NCBI GenBank assembly: GCA_022559845.1 | Contig: CM040125.1 | Coordinates: forward strand, 203,090,102-203,154,101 | DNA: 64,000 nucleotides | From: Amorphophallus konjac | Lineage: Eukaryota > Streptophyta > Magnoliopsida > Alismatales > Araceae | Direction of reading: 5' to 3' | Part shown: one piece after another, positions 46,841 to 57,596 of the stretch | Layout of the letters: every line of letters starts with the position of its first letter | Position numbering within the stretch: the stretch's first letter is position 1 | Position numbers and translations under genes: made by a program | The notes under the pieces: model-generated | Told to the model about the DNA's origin: nothing | What the model saw: the letters and a program-made list of their open reading frames with translations, nothing else | Database searches by the model: none

Positions 46841-48243
46841 GGTCGCGATCGCCTAGGCAACCGCTTTCTTAGAAGTTGCGTCCGGAGGCCGGACACCCAT
46901 TCTTTAATTAGCGCCTTTTCAAACTAATGCCAATTTTTAATTTGCGTCCACTATCTGGACGTGAATTCTTATTTTCACATTTTTAACCCCGATTCGAGCC
47001 AAATTCGTGTAATTTTGAATCCACGCCCCTGTAGAAGGTCGCATATTCCTTAATTGGCGTCCGATGAGATGGACATGAATTATTTTCTTCATATTTTCAG
47101 CCGAATTTGTATTATTTTTAATTGGCGTCCGGTGTGGCTGACGTAAATTCCATTCCTATATTTTGACCTTTTAAATTCTACCAAAATTCGTATAAATTCC
47201 TAATACGCGTCTGACCCTTGGATGTAAATTCATTTCTAATTTTGGTAATTTCTAAACTTTACATAAATGATTTTCAAAGTAGCTTCTTTCCAGACAAACG
47301 TGAATTTAATTAGCATCCACTATGGTGGACGTGAATTCTTCCAGCGTTCTGAATCCTGCAGAGCCTCTTTCTTTCCTCATTTTAACCTCATTTTCCACTT
47401 GGGAAAGGGTCCCTATAGGTTTATAAGATTGTGAGGATACTTGGCAGATTAATTCCTCTCTCCAAATCCTATTAAAATTTAGCTTTTTTATTTTTGGAGA
47501 ATTAAACCAACAAAATTTCACTCTATAAATAGGACCCCCCTCTCCCTTGTGTTTAAGGCTGAATTCTATTTATCTTGGGGAGGTGCTGCTGGACTAAAGG
47601 CTCAAGGAGAAGACTCCCATGAACCTCAAGGCTACATCCTCTTTGAGCTCATTCATCCTTTGAAGCCATATTGGAGAAAATCAATAAGCTTTCTTCATCT
47701 TTGTGTCCTCTTGTTTTAATTAGTTTGCATGCATCATAATCCCTCCTCCTTTATTTTTATTTTCATCTCAACATTGGCATCCTCCCTTTGTGCATCACTT
47801 GCACACCTTCCTCTCATCACATCATATTTTTCTTACCCTTTGCATGGGGGTTTTAAAGGCTAACACCAATAAGGTGTGTTTTATTACATGCTTTCATGCT
47901 TATTCTTATTAAGAATTTGATGCTACACACTTTATATTTCTAATCATATCTTCTTTGTTGGTGTTTCTTTATTTTGCAAGGGTAATCATCTAAGAAAAGC
48001 TCTCTTCATCGGCCGGCCAATTGGAAGAGAAGGTTGGACCTCACATCCCCCGCGCTTTCAAAGGTATTTATCGTGATCCCTCCGTTATTTATTGTTTATA
48101 TGCTTCGAGGCTCACGGTATCTGGCGATCACATCCTATCTTCCCTTTAGCATCCATGCATGCTCCCCCTTTCCCCCGTATCCATTAATTCATTATAATTA
48201 TTTATTTTTAAAAAAATCTTGTGAAACTTTTCATAAATCTACA
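46841..48243 (+). repeat. LTR F, right segment
   Basis: This continues LTR F after element B and its TSD. It carries at least seven GCGTCC dyads (46880-47340), a TATA box at 47524-47531 and the end AAATCTACA at 48243, which pairs with the start TGTAGA as a 6-bp terminal inverted repeat. The end agrees with that of the solo LTR at 14389. Together the two segments make an LTR of about 1.76 kb. Confidence 0.82.
47524..47531 (+). promoter_or_regulatory. TATA box of LTR F
   Basis: TATAAATA followed by GGACCCCCC and CTCTCCCTTGTG, the same as in the solo LTR copy. Confidence 0.6.
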
Positions 48244-49269
48244 AATTGACGATCATGGTGGGACCCCTTTTGCTCCTTTCTTTTTGATTACCCTCTCCAC
48301 TCGGCACTCACGTGTGCCATCTCCCCTTTTCACCCGCTGTGCATCATCCCCTTGTGTTCCACGTAGCACTCTCCTTCTTTTTCTTTTTATTTTTATCCAA
48401 TGTGCACCACGTGCACAACCCCCCCCCCCCCCACGTGATTAACAATTTTGTAGATTTTGAAAAATTCATCTTTTCTTTAAAAAAAAGACAGGGCATGCCA
48501 TGCTTTATATTCTCTTATGTTGATTGCCAAAAGTTATATTGGGATTTTGTGAGTGTTTTTACCTTGTTTCCATTGGTTTTTCTTTCATTTTTGTAGTTCT
48601 CTGGCCGCTGCTGTTCTTCTGAATGCGGTCGCCCACGGCACCGCGTTATTCTGAACGCGGTACTGTAGTAGACCGCGTTCTGCCAAAAAAAAAACCATGT
48701 CCAGGGTAGTGGACGCCAATTTTAAAATTGGCACCCACTGTCCCAGACGCCAATTCTTTGTGTTTTCGCAGAACCCCCCTTGTTCTGCCTGTCTTGCATG
48801 CATCTTTACATGTCATTGTTCATATGTGTGTTTTTCCTTTCTTGTGTATTAGTCTTGCATCCTTAGGGCATTTCGGCTTGAGAGACCTCCTCTCCTTACA
48901 CTTTTAGGACATTTTTCCTCTCTTGATGATGGAAGGACCCTCCAATTGAGAACTCCTCTCATTGGATCGGAATCTCCTAAACCAAGGCCTCCGTAAGTCC
49001 CCAACATCGAAGGACTCCCTCTTTGATCACTGGGCTTGTTGTACCATTAAAGTTCCTCGGGTTTAGTTGCCCCAAACGTGGTGAGAAAAATAGCCTAGTT
49101 GATACCGAAGTGAACCATATTGAAACTAGGTTCTTACCTTGAGTGAATCACATCAATCTTGTTAAAAACATTTAACTCACATCAAGGGACAATTAAAAAC
49201 CAAGCACAAACATCCACTTGTTTGATACCTTTACAAATTGCCTTGATTGAATATTGTTTGATTTGCATG
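48244..49269 (+). other. Sequence following LTR F, no gene
   Basis: I find no standard PBS after the LTR. The stretch holds a C14 run (about 48420-48433), two CGGTC dyads (48620-48675), a GCGTCC-type dyad pair (48700-48755), and a segment (48900-49130) resembling part of LTR C at 61800-61970 (AAGGCCTCCGTAAGTC, then CTTGTTGTACC). It may be the leader of F or remains of another gypsy LTR. Confidence 0.5.
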
Positions 49270-51426
49270 ATGTTTCATTTTGGTAATCAAATTAACATGT
49301 CTAATCACATCTATAACCATGAGGATGACCAACCTAGGACATCTTATAATCCTCAAATCTATGATCCTCACCACAACTTTCATAAGGGATTTCACTCTAA
49401 TTCTCATGGTTTTGTCCACCCCGTGGACAATTTCCAATCTCATAATCTCTCGCATCAATCGTGAGCCGTTACTCCCCGAGAACCGTCTCCTCCATATAAC
49501 GGGATGGTCTACCAAAAATTGTATCTCACCCCCCAACAAATCCAAGCCTTGAAGGCTATTGTTGGGGGTGTAGCTTCTTCATCCCATCCCTCTTCCACTC
49601 CCTCTCGAGTGGCCCATCACCTGCCTTCTTCCATCCATACTTCTTCTCGGGTGGCCCATCACCCGCCTCCTTCTACTCACCCTCCTTCATGGCCGCAAGG
49701 CCCACACATTTCTTGCACCCCGGTCCAACGGGGTCCTTTTATGGGCCAGCCCATTAACCCTCCACAGCCTTCAAGGTCCCATGTTCAACCCTCTACTTCT
49801 CAAGTCACGCTCCTCCAACAAGTTCTCCTTGATAAAATCACTAACATGGATGAATAATTAAAGAGGGTCACAAGTCCGCGGTCGCCTCCTCCTCCTTCTC
49901 AAGTCAATCCTCTTCATGCTTTCATGAATAACATAACCACGATGGAGAAAGATTGGAAGGAGAGAAGAGATGAAAATATGAGTAAGCAAGATGTTCTATC
50001 AAGTTTCAATGATCAAGTGGACGTTGTCCGCCCACCACCTATACATCACATTCATTCATATGGCCCTCCGCCTCCACATCTGCGTCCACAAAACCCTTCA
50101 TGTCATTATAAGCCTCCTCCACCCATCAATGCGCCTCCACCATGGCATCAACTTGAGTTTGATGATGAAGAATTAGAAGCAACACATGATGAAATTTTAG
50201 ATCGATAATTTAAGCTGGCACAAGATGATAATTTTGAATATGCACCTACTCCGAGTTTTCTTCTTTTTTCTCTCCCACCATTACCGCAAGAACCCCCTGC
50301 TCAGGAGGAAGCTACTATCCTTGCACCCGTTTATGAAATCTCATGGTGCTACGATGATCGGTCGATACTTCAACAACCCACATCATTGCATCATGAATCC
50401 TCCCCTACCCTTAAACTTTCACGCCCCACAAAAATCAGACGCTTCCTCCGTACCAAGCCTTCCACCATTATACCTCCTCCAACTACACAATTAGCCTCCG
50501 CACCTCCGGCCTTCCCCGAGCCTCCCACTAAGTCTTCTCCTCCTATTTCCAAACCATCTAGCGCTCCATTGCAGCTACTTCGGCCCTCCGCTATCCCTAT
50601 AATCCAAAAGCCAACTATCCCCAACCCTCCACTTAACCGTTTACCCAAACCTATGGTCGAACCTGAGCAGGGTCCACTTGTTTTTGCACCCAAGCCGACC
50701 TCGCTTGCTTCTAAGTAAGGGCAGAAGCTCGATGTGTTCCCATCTCCACTTACCTTCCCAACAACACCTTCCATTAAAACACCATCATCCATCTCGCCTC
50801 TTGTCTCCATCTCGCCTCCTTCCACCTCCCCTCGGAGTAGGTGTGTTTCCACCGCTTGGGTCTTTTGACCCTTATCTTCCCCGTCTTCCGAAACATTCGG
50901 ATCCTTCCCATTTCACTTCCTCTGATTCGTCTTTGTCTCCGAAATTTCCAGATTTTCTATCCCTTCTCCTGAGGCATCACGTCCCTCCAGAACCTCCGCA
51001 TTCTTTATTTCATTCCCCTACCCATTCTGGGCATTGCGCCCCTTCCTATTTTCTTCCTCTAGAACCTCCGGATTTCCCTTTAGGGCATGTTGTTCCTTCT
51101 CATTTCCTCCCGGAACTTCCAAATTTCCCTTTCTTTTCCCTCCCAAACTTCCTAGGGCATCGCATCCCTTTTCATATCCCTCCGGGCCCCCCGGACCTCC
51201 TTCCTTCCTTCCGATTCATCCATTTATTCTTCCAGGACATCGCGTCCATTGTTCTTTTCCTCCTTTTGGATTGTCGTTTTCCATACATTTTCCTAGGGCA
51301 TCGCGTCCCTCGCCACTTTCTTCCTCCGGAACCTCCGGATTCTTCACATCATGATCCTTGTCCGGACCCTCCGGATCCTCCACTCTCCCTTTATCAATTT
51401 CTTCTACTAATACCTCCCGATCCTAG
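49270..51426 (+). pseudogene. Decayed proline-rich frame of unknown retroelement
   Basis: Open stretches at 49270-49461, 49465-49854, 49858-50205 and 50209-50715 share one frame. The separating stops (49462 TGA, 49855 TAA, 50206 TAA, 50716 TAA) are each one C-to-T step from Arg or Gln codons. After about 50830 the frame shifts and stays open to about 51430. The product is rich in Pro, His and Ser: YLTPQQIQALKAIVGG, MEKDWKERRDENMSKQDV, PPPPHLRPQ, then an irregular repeat like LGHRVPRHFLPPEPPD (50970-51350). I recognise no zinc knuckle, protease or RT. Position behind LTR F suggests a gag-like or accessory protein of a poorly known gypsy lineage; function unknown. Confidence 0.5.
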
Positions 51427-51536
51427 GTAAGACCCAACTTCTCCCACATCAACTGTTCTGGGCATCTGCCCTTTATCCCATGGGTTTTAAGGCTTTAGTC
51501 CTTACTCCTCCCACTAATTTTCATTTCCTTTTGTAG
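51427..51536 (+). other. Candidate spliceosomal intron after the proline-rich frame
   Basis: CCTAG|GTAAGA at 51426/51427 fits a 5' splice site, and TTTCCTTTTGTAG|ATCC at 51536/51537 fits a 3' splice site after a T-rich tract. CCACTAATTTT at about 51511 is a plausible branch point. The donor lies at the very end of the open proline-rich frame. Confidence 0.35.
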
Positions 51537-51987
51537 ATCCTTTTATGTGATCAGGGTTTCTACACCTTAGTGAAGGAGTTATAGCCCTCACCTCTTTTCA
51601 TTTTCTCCCCATTCGTCTGATTCTGGTCTAGGCACCATTCTCTCATGTTAAGCCACTTCTAATCCTCGCTTCTTATACTCTTATCTGCAAAATGAGGACT
51701 ACAAACCCCATGTTTATCAATATTGCCTCCGGCAACTGCTTCTACAAAGGTTGCAAAGTAACGTATGTGCGTAAGTGTGCATTCTTATGATTTCATTATC
51801 TCATTCCTTCACGCACGGTTTTTAAAATGAAGTGCTTCTGAACATGATTAAGAGTGGTATCCTAGGCCAAGTCCTAGGTGTTAATTTGGTCAAAAGAGTC
51901 TGAGGCTTGCTTTTGCAGCACCCTTTGGTTATGAGAACCCCGTGCTAGGAGTTCAGCATTACCACCCCGCTCATTAAGGGCAACCCT
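51537..51987 (+). other. Sequence between candidate intron and Sirevirus 3
   Basis: I see no clear gene. It ends with GGCAACCCT at the LTR start of Sirevirus 3. Confidence 0.5.
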
Positions 51988-53966
51988 TGTTGTGTAAATT
52001 GTGTTTTGATGATGTCTCACTATAAGTCATTGGCCAGTTGATTTGAAAAATCATGAAACATCCTTTATTTGGCTAGGTGTGAAGAAGCTTAACAAAGCTC
52101 AAAGGCTGCGTTGATCCCACCATTGGATGCATCAACTCATTTGAGCACAAGAGGAAGAAAAAATCCAAACGGGTCTAGGCTGCGTTGACCACATCGCCTC
52201 AGTTGCGTCGACGCAACCGGCGTGGGAAACAAGAGAGTCGACCCTCAGTGTCGACTCCTCCTTGATGATGTTCTGTCGTGACATGCTACGTCGACCCCAT
52301 CAACTCAGGGCGTCGATGCCAGACACTCATCTGAAGCAGAAGACAGGCGGCCTTCAAAGCTGCATCGACCCCATCAACTCAGGGCATCGACGCCAGTCAC
52401 TCTGCAGAAGCAGAAGTCAGGCGGCCTTCAAAGCTGCGTCGACCCCACCATCTCAGGACGTCGACGCAAGGCTCTCCCAGAGAGCGTTGTAAACGCACCT
52501 CTCAAAGGATGCGTCGATGCACTCCTTCAGCAGCGTCGACTCTATCAAGGTCAGCGTGTAAACGGTTCAAGCGAGAAATTGGCTGCGCCGACTCCAGACC
52601 TTCACGGCGTTGACTCCTCTAAGCAAAATCTAGAATAGCTCAGGCAAATATCAAGGCAGCGTCGACATCATAGAGTCAGGGCATCGATGCAATGAGCTTC
52701 CTAGAAGCCGTTTCAAGCTGGCCCTCAACGACTGAGTCGACGCAATGTCCTTGCTGCATCGACGCACCTGTAGCTTCCTCAAACTAATTCTGCCAAATCT
52801 GCTACACTTCAAGACTGTACAGAGACCAAAGAGAAGCGACACAAACCCTCAAAAATATGGCAGAAAAGGCTCCTAGGACAGATAACTATCCTTGTCATCA
52901 TAAGGTTACCAGAATAGCTTTTTGTCAAAGGATCTGGCAGTTAGCAAATGTGGGAAAGGTCACCTTTCATGGTAACCTCCTTTTTGCATCTGACCAATCA
53001 AACTTGATTCCAAAAAATCCTCCAGGACAAAAAGGACATCCTTCTGCAGACAGCCAATGGGGAAGAAGATGCTGCAGGTCTATGTGTTCAAAGAACTTCT
53101 TTTATATTCCAGCCAATCAAATAGGAGATGCTTGGAAGGAAATTTTTCCACTCCCTGCATCTATAAATGGATGCACCCTTGCATAAGGAGTTGTTGCTGC
53201 CGTTGCTGCTAGTGGTGCTTGGAGAAGTCGTGGGGTTTAAGAACAGAGAGAAAAGAGAAAGAAAGAGTGCTTGTCCTGAGTTTCCAGGAGATGATCTGAG
53301 AGGAAGAAAGGAGGAGAAAGCGTGCAGCCAGAAGAAACCAGCCAGCCATGTTTTTCCAAGAAGTCTTGATCTGCATCGTGGTCATGTTAGGTTTTCTCAT
53401 TCTTCAGTAGTTGGACTTCGTGTTTTGTTTTCCTTCTTTTGTTTCTCTTGTTTTGATTTCTTCCTCGAAGTTTAGTGTGTTGGTGGGGCGTCAACCCCGT
53501 GTGGTGCTGTGTGCAGCACCGTGAGGCTTGTGGCCTCGCGAGGAGTTCACTCCTTGTTCAAGCTATGTATCAGCAGTGTCTAAGTTGTGTATCAGCGATG
53601 TCTAAGCTATGTATCAACTGTGTCTAAGCTGTGTATCAGCGGTGTTTAAGCTGTTAGTCAGCGGGAAGCCTCACTGGGTTTGGTGAGGGGTGGACGTAGG
53701 CTTGCTAGGTAGCAGCCGAACCACCTTAAAAATTCTGGTCTTGTGGTTTGCTCTGCGAACACCCTTTCTTCTACCCCCTTCCTAGGTGTTGTGACTTTAT
53801 TTTTGTGTCACATGTTATTGTGCTTCGATTATCTCATACACTAACATAGAACTGTGCTTGAAATTGCTCTCATTATCCTTTAAGTTTTTCGATTGTGTTT
53901 AGAAGTGGTCAAAAAGAGTGGGGATCTATTCACCCCCCCTTCTAGATCCGCTCATACCACTCAACA
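51988..53966 (+). repeat. 5' LTR of Sirevirus 3 (2.0 kb)
   Basis: It starts TGTTGTGTAA and ends CATACCACTCAACA before the PBS. About eighteen variants of a GCGTCGACGC word occupy 52109-52770, partly within a tandem repeat of about 73 bp (52289-52470). A TATA box lies at 53162-53167. At 53560-53660 the phrase AAGCTRTGTATCAGC is repeated in tandem. Confidence 0.9.
53162..53167 (+). promoter_or_regulatory. TATA box of Sirevirus 3 LTR
   Basis: CATCTATAAATGGATGC lies about 1170 bp into the LTR, downstream of the TCGA-word cluster as in LTR 2. Confidence 0.6.
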
Positions 53967-53968
53967 GT

Positions 53969-53980
53969 TGGTATCAGAGC
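53969..53980 (+). other. Primer binding site of Sirevirus 3
   Basis: TGGTATCAGAGC lies two bases after the LTR end and 13 bases before the gag ATG. Confidence 0.9.
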
Positions 53981-53993
53981 AGGTTCCCTAGAG

Positions 53994-56353
53994 ATGTGGT
54001 CCAACGACCCGGGGAGATCCGATGGGAACGTCCCTCGCAGCTTCATAGTTGAGGTCCATTCTATCAATCGACCTCCATTTTTTGATGGAACAAATTATTT
54101 GTAGTGGAAAAATAGAATGGAAGTGTTTCTTCGTGCCCTAGATCATTTGCTCTAGCGTGTAGTCAGCAAAGGTCCTTTTGTGTTACCAGAGGTGGACGAT
54201 GCCTGGACCCCTGATCAGGTTAAGAAATCAACAACCAATTGGAGCGTAATGAATATAATGTAGTGCGCTATCCACCCTACGGAATACTCAAGAGTATCCA
54301 CTTACAAATCTGCAAAAGAAATGTAAGATAGGCTTTAGTTAATCTATGGGGGAACATCTGAAGTAAGGGCCACCAAGGCCAACATGTTAATATCGGACTA
54401 TGAAATGCTCAGAATGAAACCTGCTGAATCCATTTCTGAGATGTATGCAAGGTTAACTCAACTAACAAACTGTTTAAAACTACTTGGGAAAGAATACTCT
54501 GATAGTGAGTTGTTTCGAAAGATTCTTAGATCCCTCACACCTGCGTGGCACACCAAGGCCACTGTAAATGAGGACTCAAAAGACCTGTCTGTAATGACAG
54601 TTGACAGACTGATAGGTTCGCTCATGACATATGAGCTCATCCTAAAGAGAAATGAGGAAGATACCAAGCAAAAGAAGACTGTGGCTCTCAAAGTTTCTAA
54701 GAGCACAGACGGCTCCGATAAGGATGATGAAGATGACATCCCAGAGACAAGTCTAGCTGATCACGCTCTGCTCACCAGGCAATTTAAGAAGTTCTTAAGA
54801 CATAGAGGTAAATTCCAGAAGAAAAAGTGGATGTCACAGGTAAGGAAAAGTTTCAATCTCAAACCTGCCCAAATTAAGAAATCTGACAATGTCATCTGTT
54901 ACCAATGCAGGAAACTAGGGCATATCCAAGCGGAATGCCCCGAGACGCTCCAAAGGACGTCCAAAACCAAGGGAAAGAAGCCCAAGGCAATGGTTTGTAC
55001 ATGGAGCGATGACGAGGAGGAAGATGAAAGCTCCTCTATACTAGAAGAGGAGGATGATCTATGTTTGATGGCAGATGAAGATCAGGTAAGCACTCTGTTT
55101 GAAACCTTCTCAATTGAAGAATGGGAAGATGCTTATGCTGATTTGTTTGAGAAGTATGAGACATATAAAAAAGAGAATAAGCACCTGAAGAAGAAGATCA
55201 ATAGTTTAGCTCATGATAATCTTGTTAACAAAGAGTTGGAAACGTTGAAAGATGAAAATGAAAAACTAAAGAAACAAATAGAAGATTTTGAAACCAATCG
55301 CTCAGAACTGAAAAATTCAAGGGAAGAAAATGATGATCTCAGAACACAGCTAAACCATGCCAGCCTGAAATGTGAAGAATATGAGAAAGAGAACCAACTT
55401 AATCTTGAAAAATATGAAGCAATAAAAGATATCAATGATGAATTGCTGAAGAATCTGGAGAAGGCCGAAAGTGAATTGAAGGACATGCAATCTATCCTAA
55501 AAAGAATGACCCAGGGTAAATCTAACCTAGATGCTATCTTATGTACTCGGGTTAATTTTGGGAAGGAAGGGTTGGGATTTAATCCCTCTGAAAAAGGTCC
55601 TTTTGAGTTTAAGACTATCCCATTCTGTCCAAAAAAAGGAAAGGGAAAACTAATCATTGAAGAACCAACAAAGTAGGATGCCCCTAAGCCTAAAACAATC
55701 AAAAATAAGAACAATCAAGGACAAGGACAAAATCCCAAGAATCAAGGAAGCAACCATCAGGCCGGTTGCAGAAAACCAACTGGAACCCAGGGTCGACGCA
55801 CTAGCTCACAAGGTCAACGCACTAAAGCTAAACCAGCACCGACCAAGTAGCAGGGTCCACACACTTACTCATCAAGTCGACGCTACACCACTCAGCCAAA
55901 GGTAGCTAGGCCCCAGGGTCGACGCAATGACGAATCAGGTCGACGCGTCCTTGGTCATCAGAGTCACTCAGGTCAACACATCCTTGGTCATCAGAGTCAC
56001 TCAGGTCAACGCATAGGGATATGCGTCGACGCAGTTCATTCCCTCACTCTGAACAGAAAAACTAGTCCAGTGTTAAAAGAAAGGCGTGCATGTAGTTGAA
56101 CTTGGGCACCTTCTATACAAAATTCAACACTTTTGGAAACCCAAGAACTAAACCACGATTTAATTCATACTTCATGAACTTCATGAAACCTATTTGTCAC
56201 ATCTGTAATCAAATTGGTCACGCGAGTAACCAATGCTGGCCCGGCCAGAAGATGAGGTCATTTAAGCAAGTATGGATTCCAAAGACTTTATTGCACACTT
56301 TCAACTATGATTCTGAACCCAATTTTGTTTTGGTTCCAAAAATTTCTGCTTGA
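53994..56353 (+). pseudogene. Sirevirus 3 gag, broken
   Basis: The frame starts MWSNDPGRSDG at 53994, with INRPPFFDGTNYL shortly after. Stops interrupt the first 130 codons. From 54384 a 430-codon open stretch has LISDYEMLRMKPAESISEMY, ILRSLTPAWHTKATVNEDSK, an intact zinc knuckle CYQCRKLGHIQAEC (about 54898-54940), an acidic segment (WSDDEEEDESSS) and long coiled coil (55130-55500). A stop near 55674 precedes a linker carrying repeated GGTCGACGC words (55780-56030). A second intact zinc knuckle, CHICNQIGHASNQC, lies at about 56195-56240, followed by VWIPKTLL and a stop at 56351-56353. Two CCHC knuckles are a feature of some Sireviruses; the copy in element 1 lost the first. Confidence 0.9.
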
Positions 56354-56394
56354 TTTGTTCTATGCAGGATTGTCTAGCAGCCCATCACAATCGA

Positions 56395-57036
56395 CGGTAC
56401 TTGGACAGCGACTGTTGAAGGCATATGACCGGAGACAAGAACAAATTCATTCACCTGATCAAGAAAGAAGGAGGGCAAGTGAGGTTTGGAGGCAAATATA
56501 AAGATAAGGTCATTGGCATAGGAACAATTGGTAAGAATTCTTACAATCTCATTGAAAATGTGATGCTTGTGGAAGGCCTTGAGCATAACTTGCTCATCAT
56601 TAGCTATCTATGTGACAAAGGCCACCTGGTAACGTTCGATGCCAATGAATGTAAGATATTTGAACAAAATTCTAAATCTGTGAAATTTGTAGGTCATAGA
56701 CTGAACAATGTGTATATGGTAGATCTTGATAGCTCTCTTGCTGAAAACCTTTGTTTGTCTGCCAACCAACCTAATGATGCATGGATGTGGCATAGGAGAC
56801 TAGGGCATGTTAGTTATAATATCATGCACAAATTGTCCAAGCATGGAATGGTAAGAGGTCTGCCCAAGCTGTCTTATAAAAAGAACACTCAAGTTTGTGA
56901 AGCATGCTCCCTAGGCAAACAAACTATACAGTCCTTTAAGCCTAGAGGTGAGCCCTTGTCATCCAAGCCTTTTGAATTTCTTCATATGGATCTATTTGGT
57001 CCAACTAGAACAGCCAGCATCAATGGAAGAAGATTT
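56395..57036 (+). pseudogene. Sirevirus 3 pol, truncated after integrase start
   Basis: The protease site RYLDSDC then HMTGDKNKF has DSG changed to DSD and a stop shortly after. The GAG-pre-integrase and zinc region WMWHRRLGHVS with CEACSLGKQ is intact. The integrase core begins HMDLFGPTRT and breaks at INGRRF where element H starts. No RT or RNase H follows. Confidence 0.9.
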
Positions 57037-57584
57037 TGTTGGTTTATGCCAGTGTCTCCTTTAGGATTTAGTGTGTACCACGTGGGGTATGGGACCCACG
57101 TGGGACCATCGGTGCTTGGCAGCCTAACTCGCCGCATGGATTATGGGGTCCATGTGCGAAGCCCCTCATGTCCGCCCACAGCACGATAGTGTGGGGTTCT
57201 GCGCTGCCATATGGAAATACGGTCTAACCTTCGCTACCAGCTCGAGCTTTTAGCGCAATGATAGGGGCTTGATCTTGTAAACTGGTATCAGAGCGAGGTC
57301 GCGGGTTCAAATCCCCCAGGTGCCGCTGGGGGGGAGATTGTTGGTTTATGCCAGCGTCTCCTTTAGGATTTGGTGTGTACCACGTGGGGTATGGGACCCA
57401 CGTGGGACCATCGGTGCTGGGTAGCCCAACCCGCCGCATGGATTATGGGGTCCATGTGCGAAGCCCCTCATGTCCGCCCACGGCACGATAGTGTGGGGTT
57501 CTGCGCTGCCGTAAGGAAATACGGTCTAACCTTCGCTACCAGCTCGAGCTTTTAGCGCAATGGTAGGGGTTTGATCTTGTAAAC
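57037..57584 (+). mobile_element. Small LTR-PBS-LTR (TRIM-like) element H
   Basis: Two direct repeats of 246 bp (57037-57282 and 57339-57584), about 95 percent identical by eye, both start TGTTGGTTTATGCCAG. Between them lie a PBS, TGGTATCAGAGC (57283-57294), and a purine tract, CTGGGGGGGAGAT, ending at 57338. The internal part is only 56 bp, so this is a TRIM-sized element without coding capacity. The repeat does not end in CA but in CTTGTAAAC, and the right copy is also followed by a PBS word (57585-57596). The unit may therefore belong to a tandem array, or the true end may be CCAACA near 57627. No TSD is evident. Confidence 0.7.
57249..57335 (+). promoter_or_regulatory. tRNA-like A-box/B-box pair in element H
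   Basis: TTAGCGCAATGATAGGG at about 57250 fits a Pol III A box, and GGTTCAAATCC at about 57304-57314 fits a B box, spaced about 50 bp apart. The A box lies in the repeat, the B box in the internal segment next to the PBS. The right repeat keeps the A box (about 57552) but lacks the B box. Pol III transcription is inferred only. Confidence 0.5.
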
Positions 57585-57596
57585 TGGTATCAGAGC

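Larger units (their letters stand above)
51988..57036 (+). mobile_element. Sirevirus-type Ty1/copia element 3, 3'-truncated
   Basis: 5' LTR 51988-53966, PBS 53969-53980, gag 53994-56353, and pol from about 56395 to the integrase start at 57036. It then stops where the small element H begins. RT, RNase H and the 3' LTR are missing from the window. It is related to but distinct from elements 1 and 2. Confidence 0.9.

Noticed and set aside
48420..48433. C14 homopolymer as a functional element
   Set aside because: A single homopolymer run is most simply slippage or an assembly artefact.
50391..50852. 153-codon minus-strand frame opposite the proline-rich frame
   Set aside because: The Gly/Val/Glu-rich composition is the mirror image of CCN-rich coding DNA on the other strand; it is a shadow.
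52109..52770. CRISPR-like array of repeats and spacers
   Set aside because: Repeats are short, variable and lie in a plant retrotransposon LTR. Spacing is irregular and there are no associated genes.
57249..57335. A functional tRNA gene
   Set aside because: A and B boxes are present, but no acceptor stem or convincing anticodon arm can be formed, and the interval coincides with an LTR/PBS boundary.
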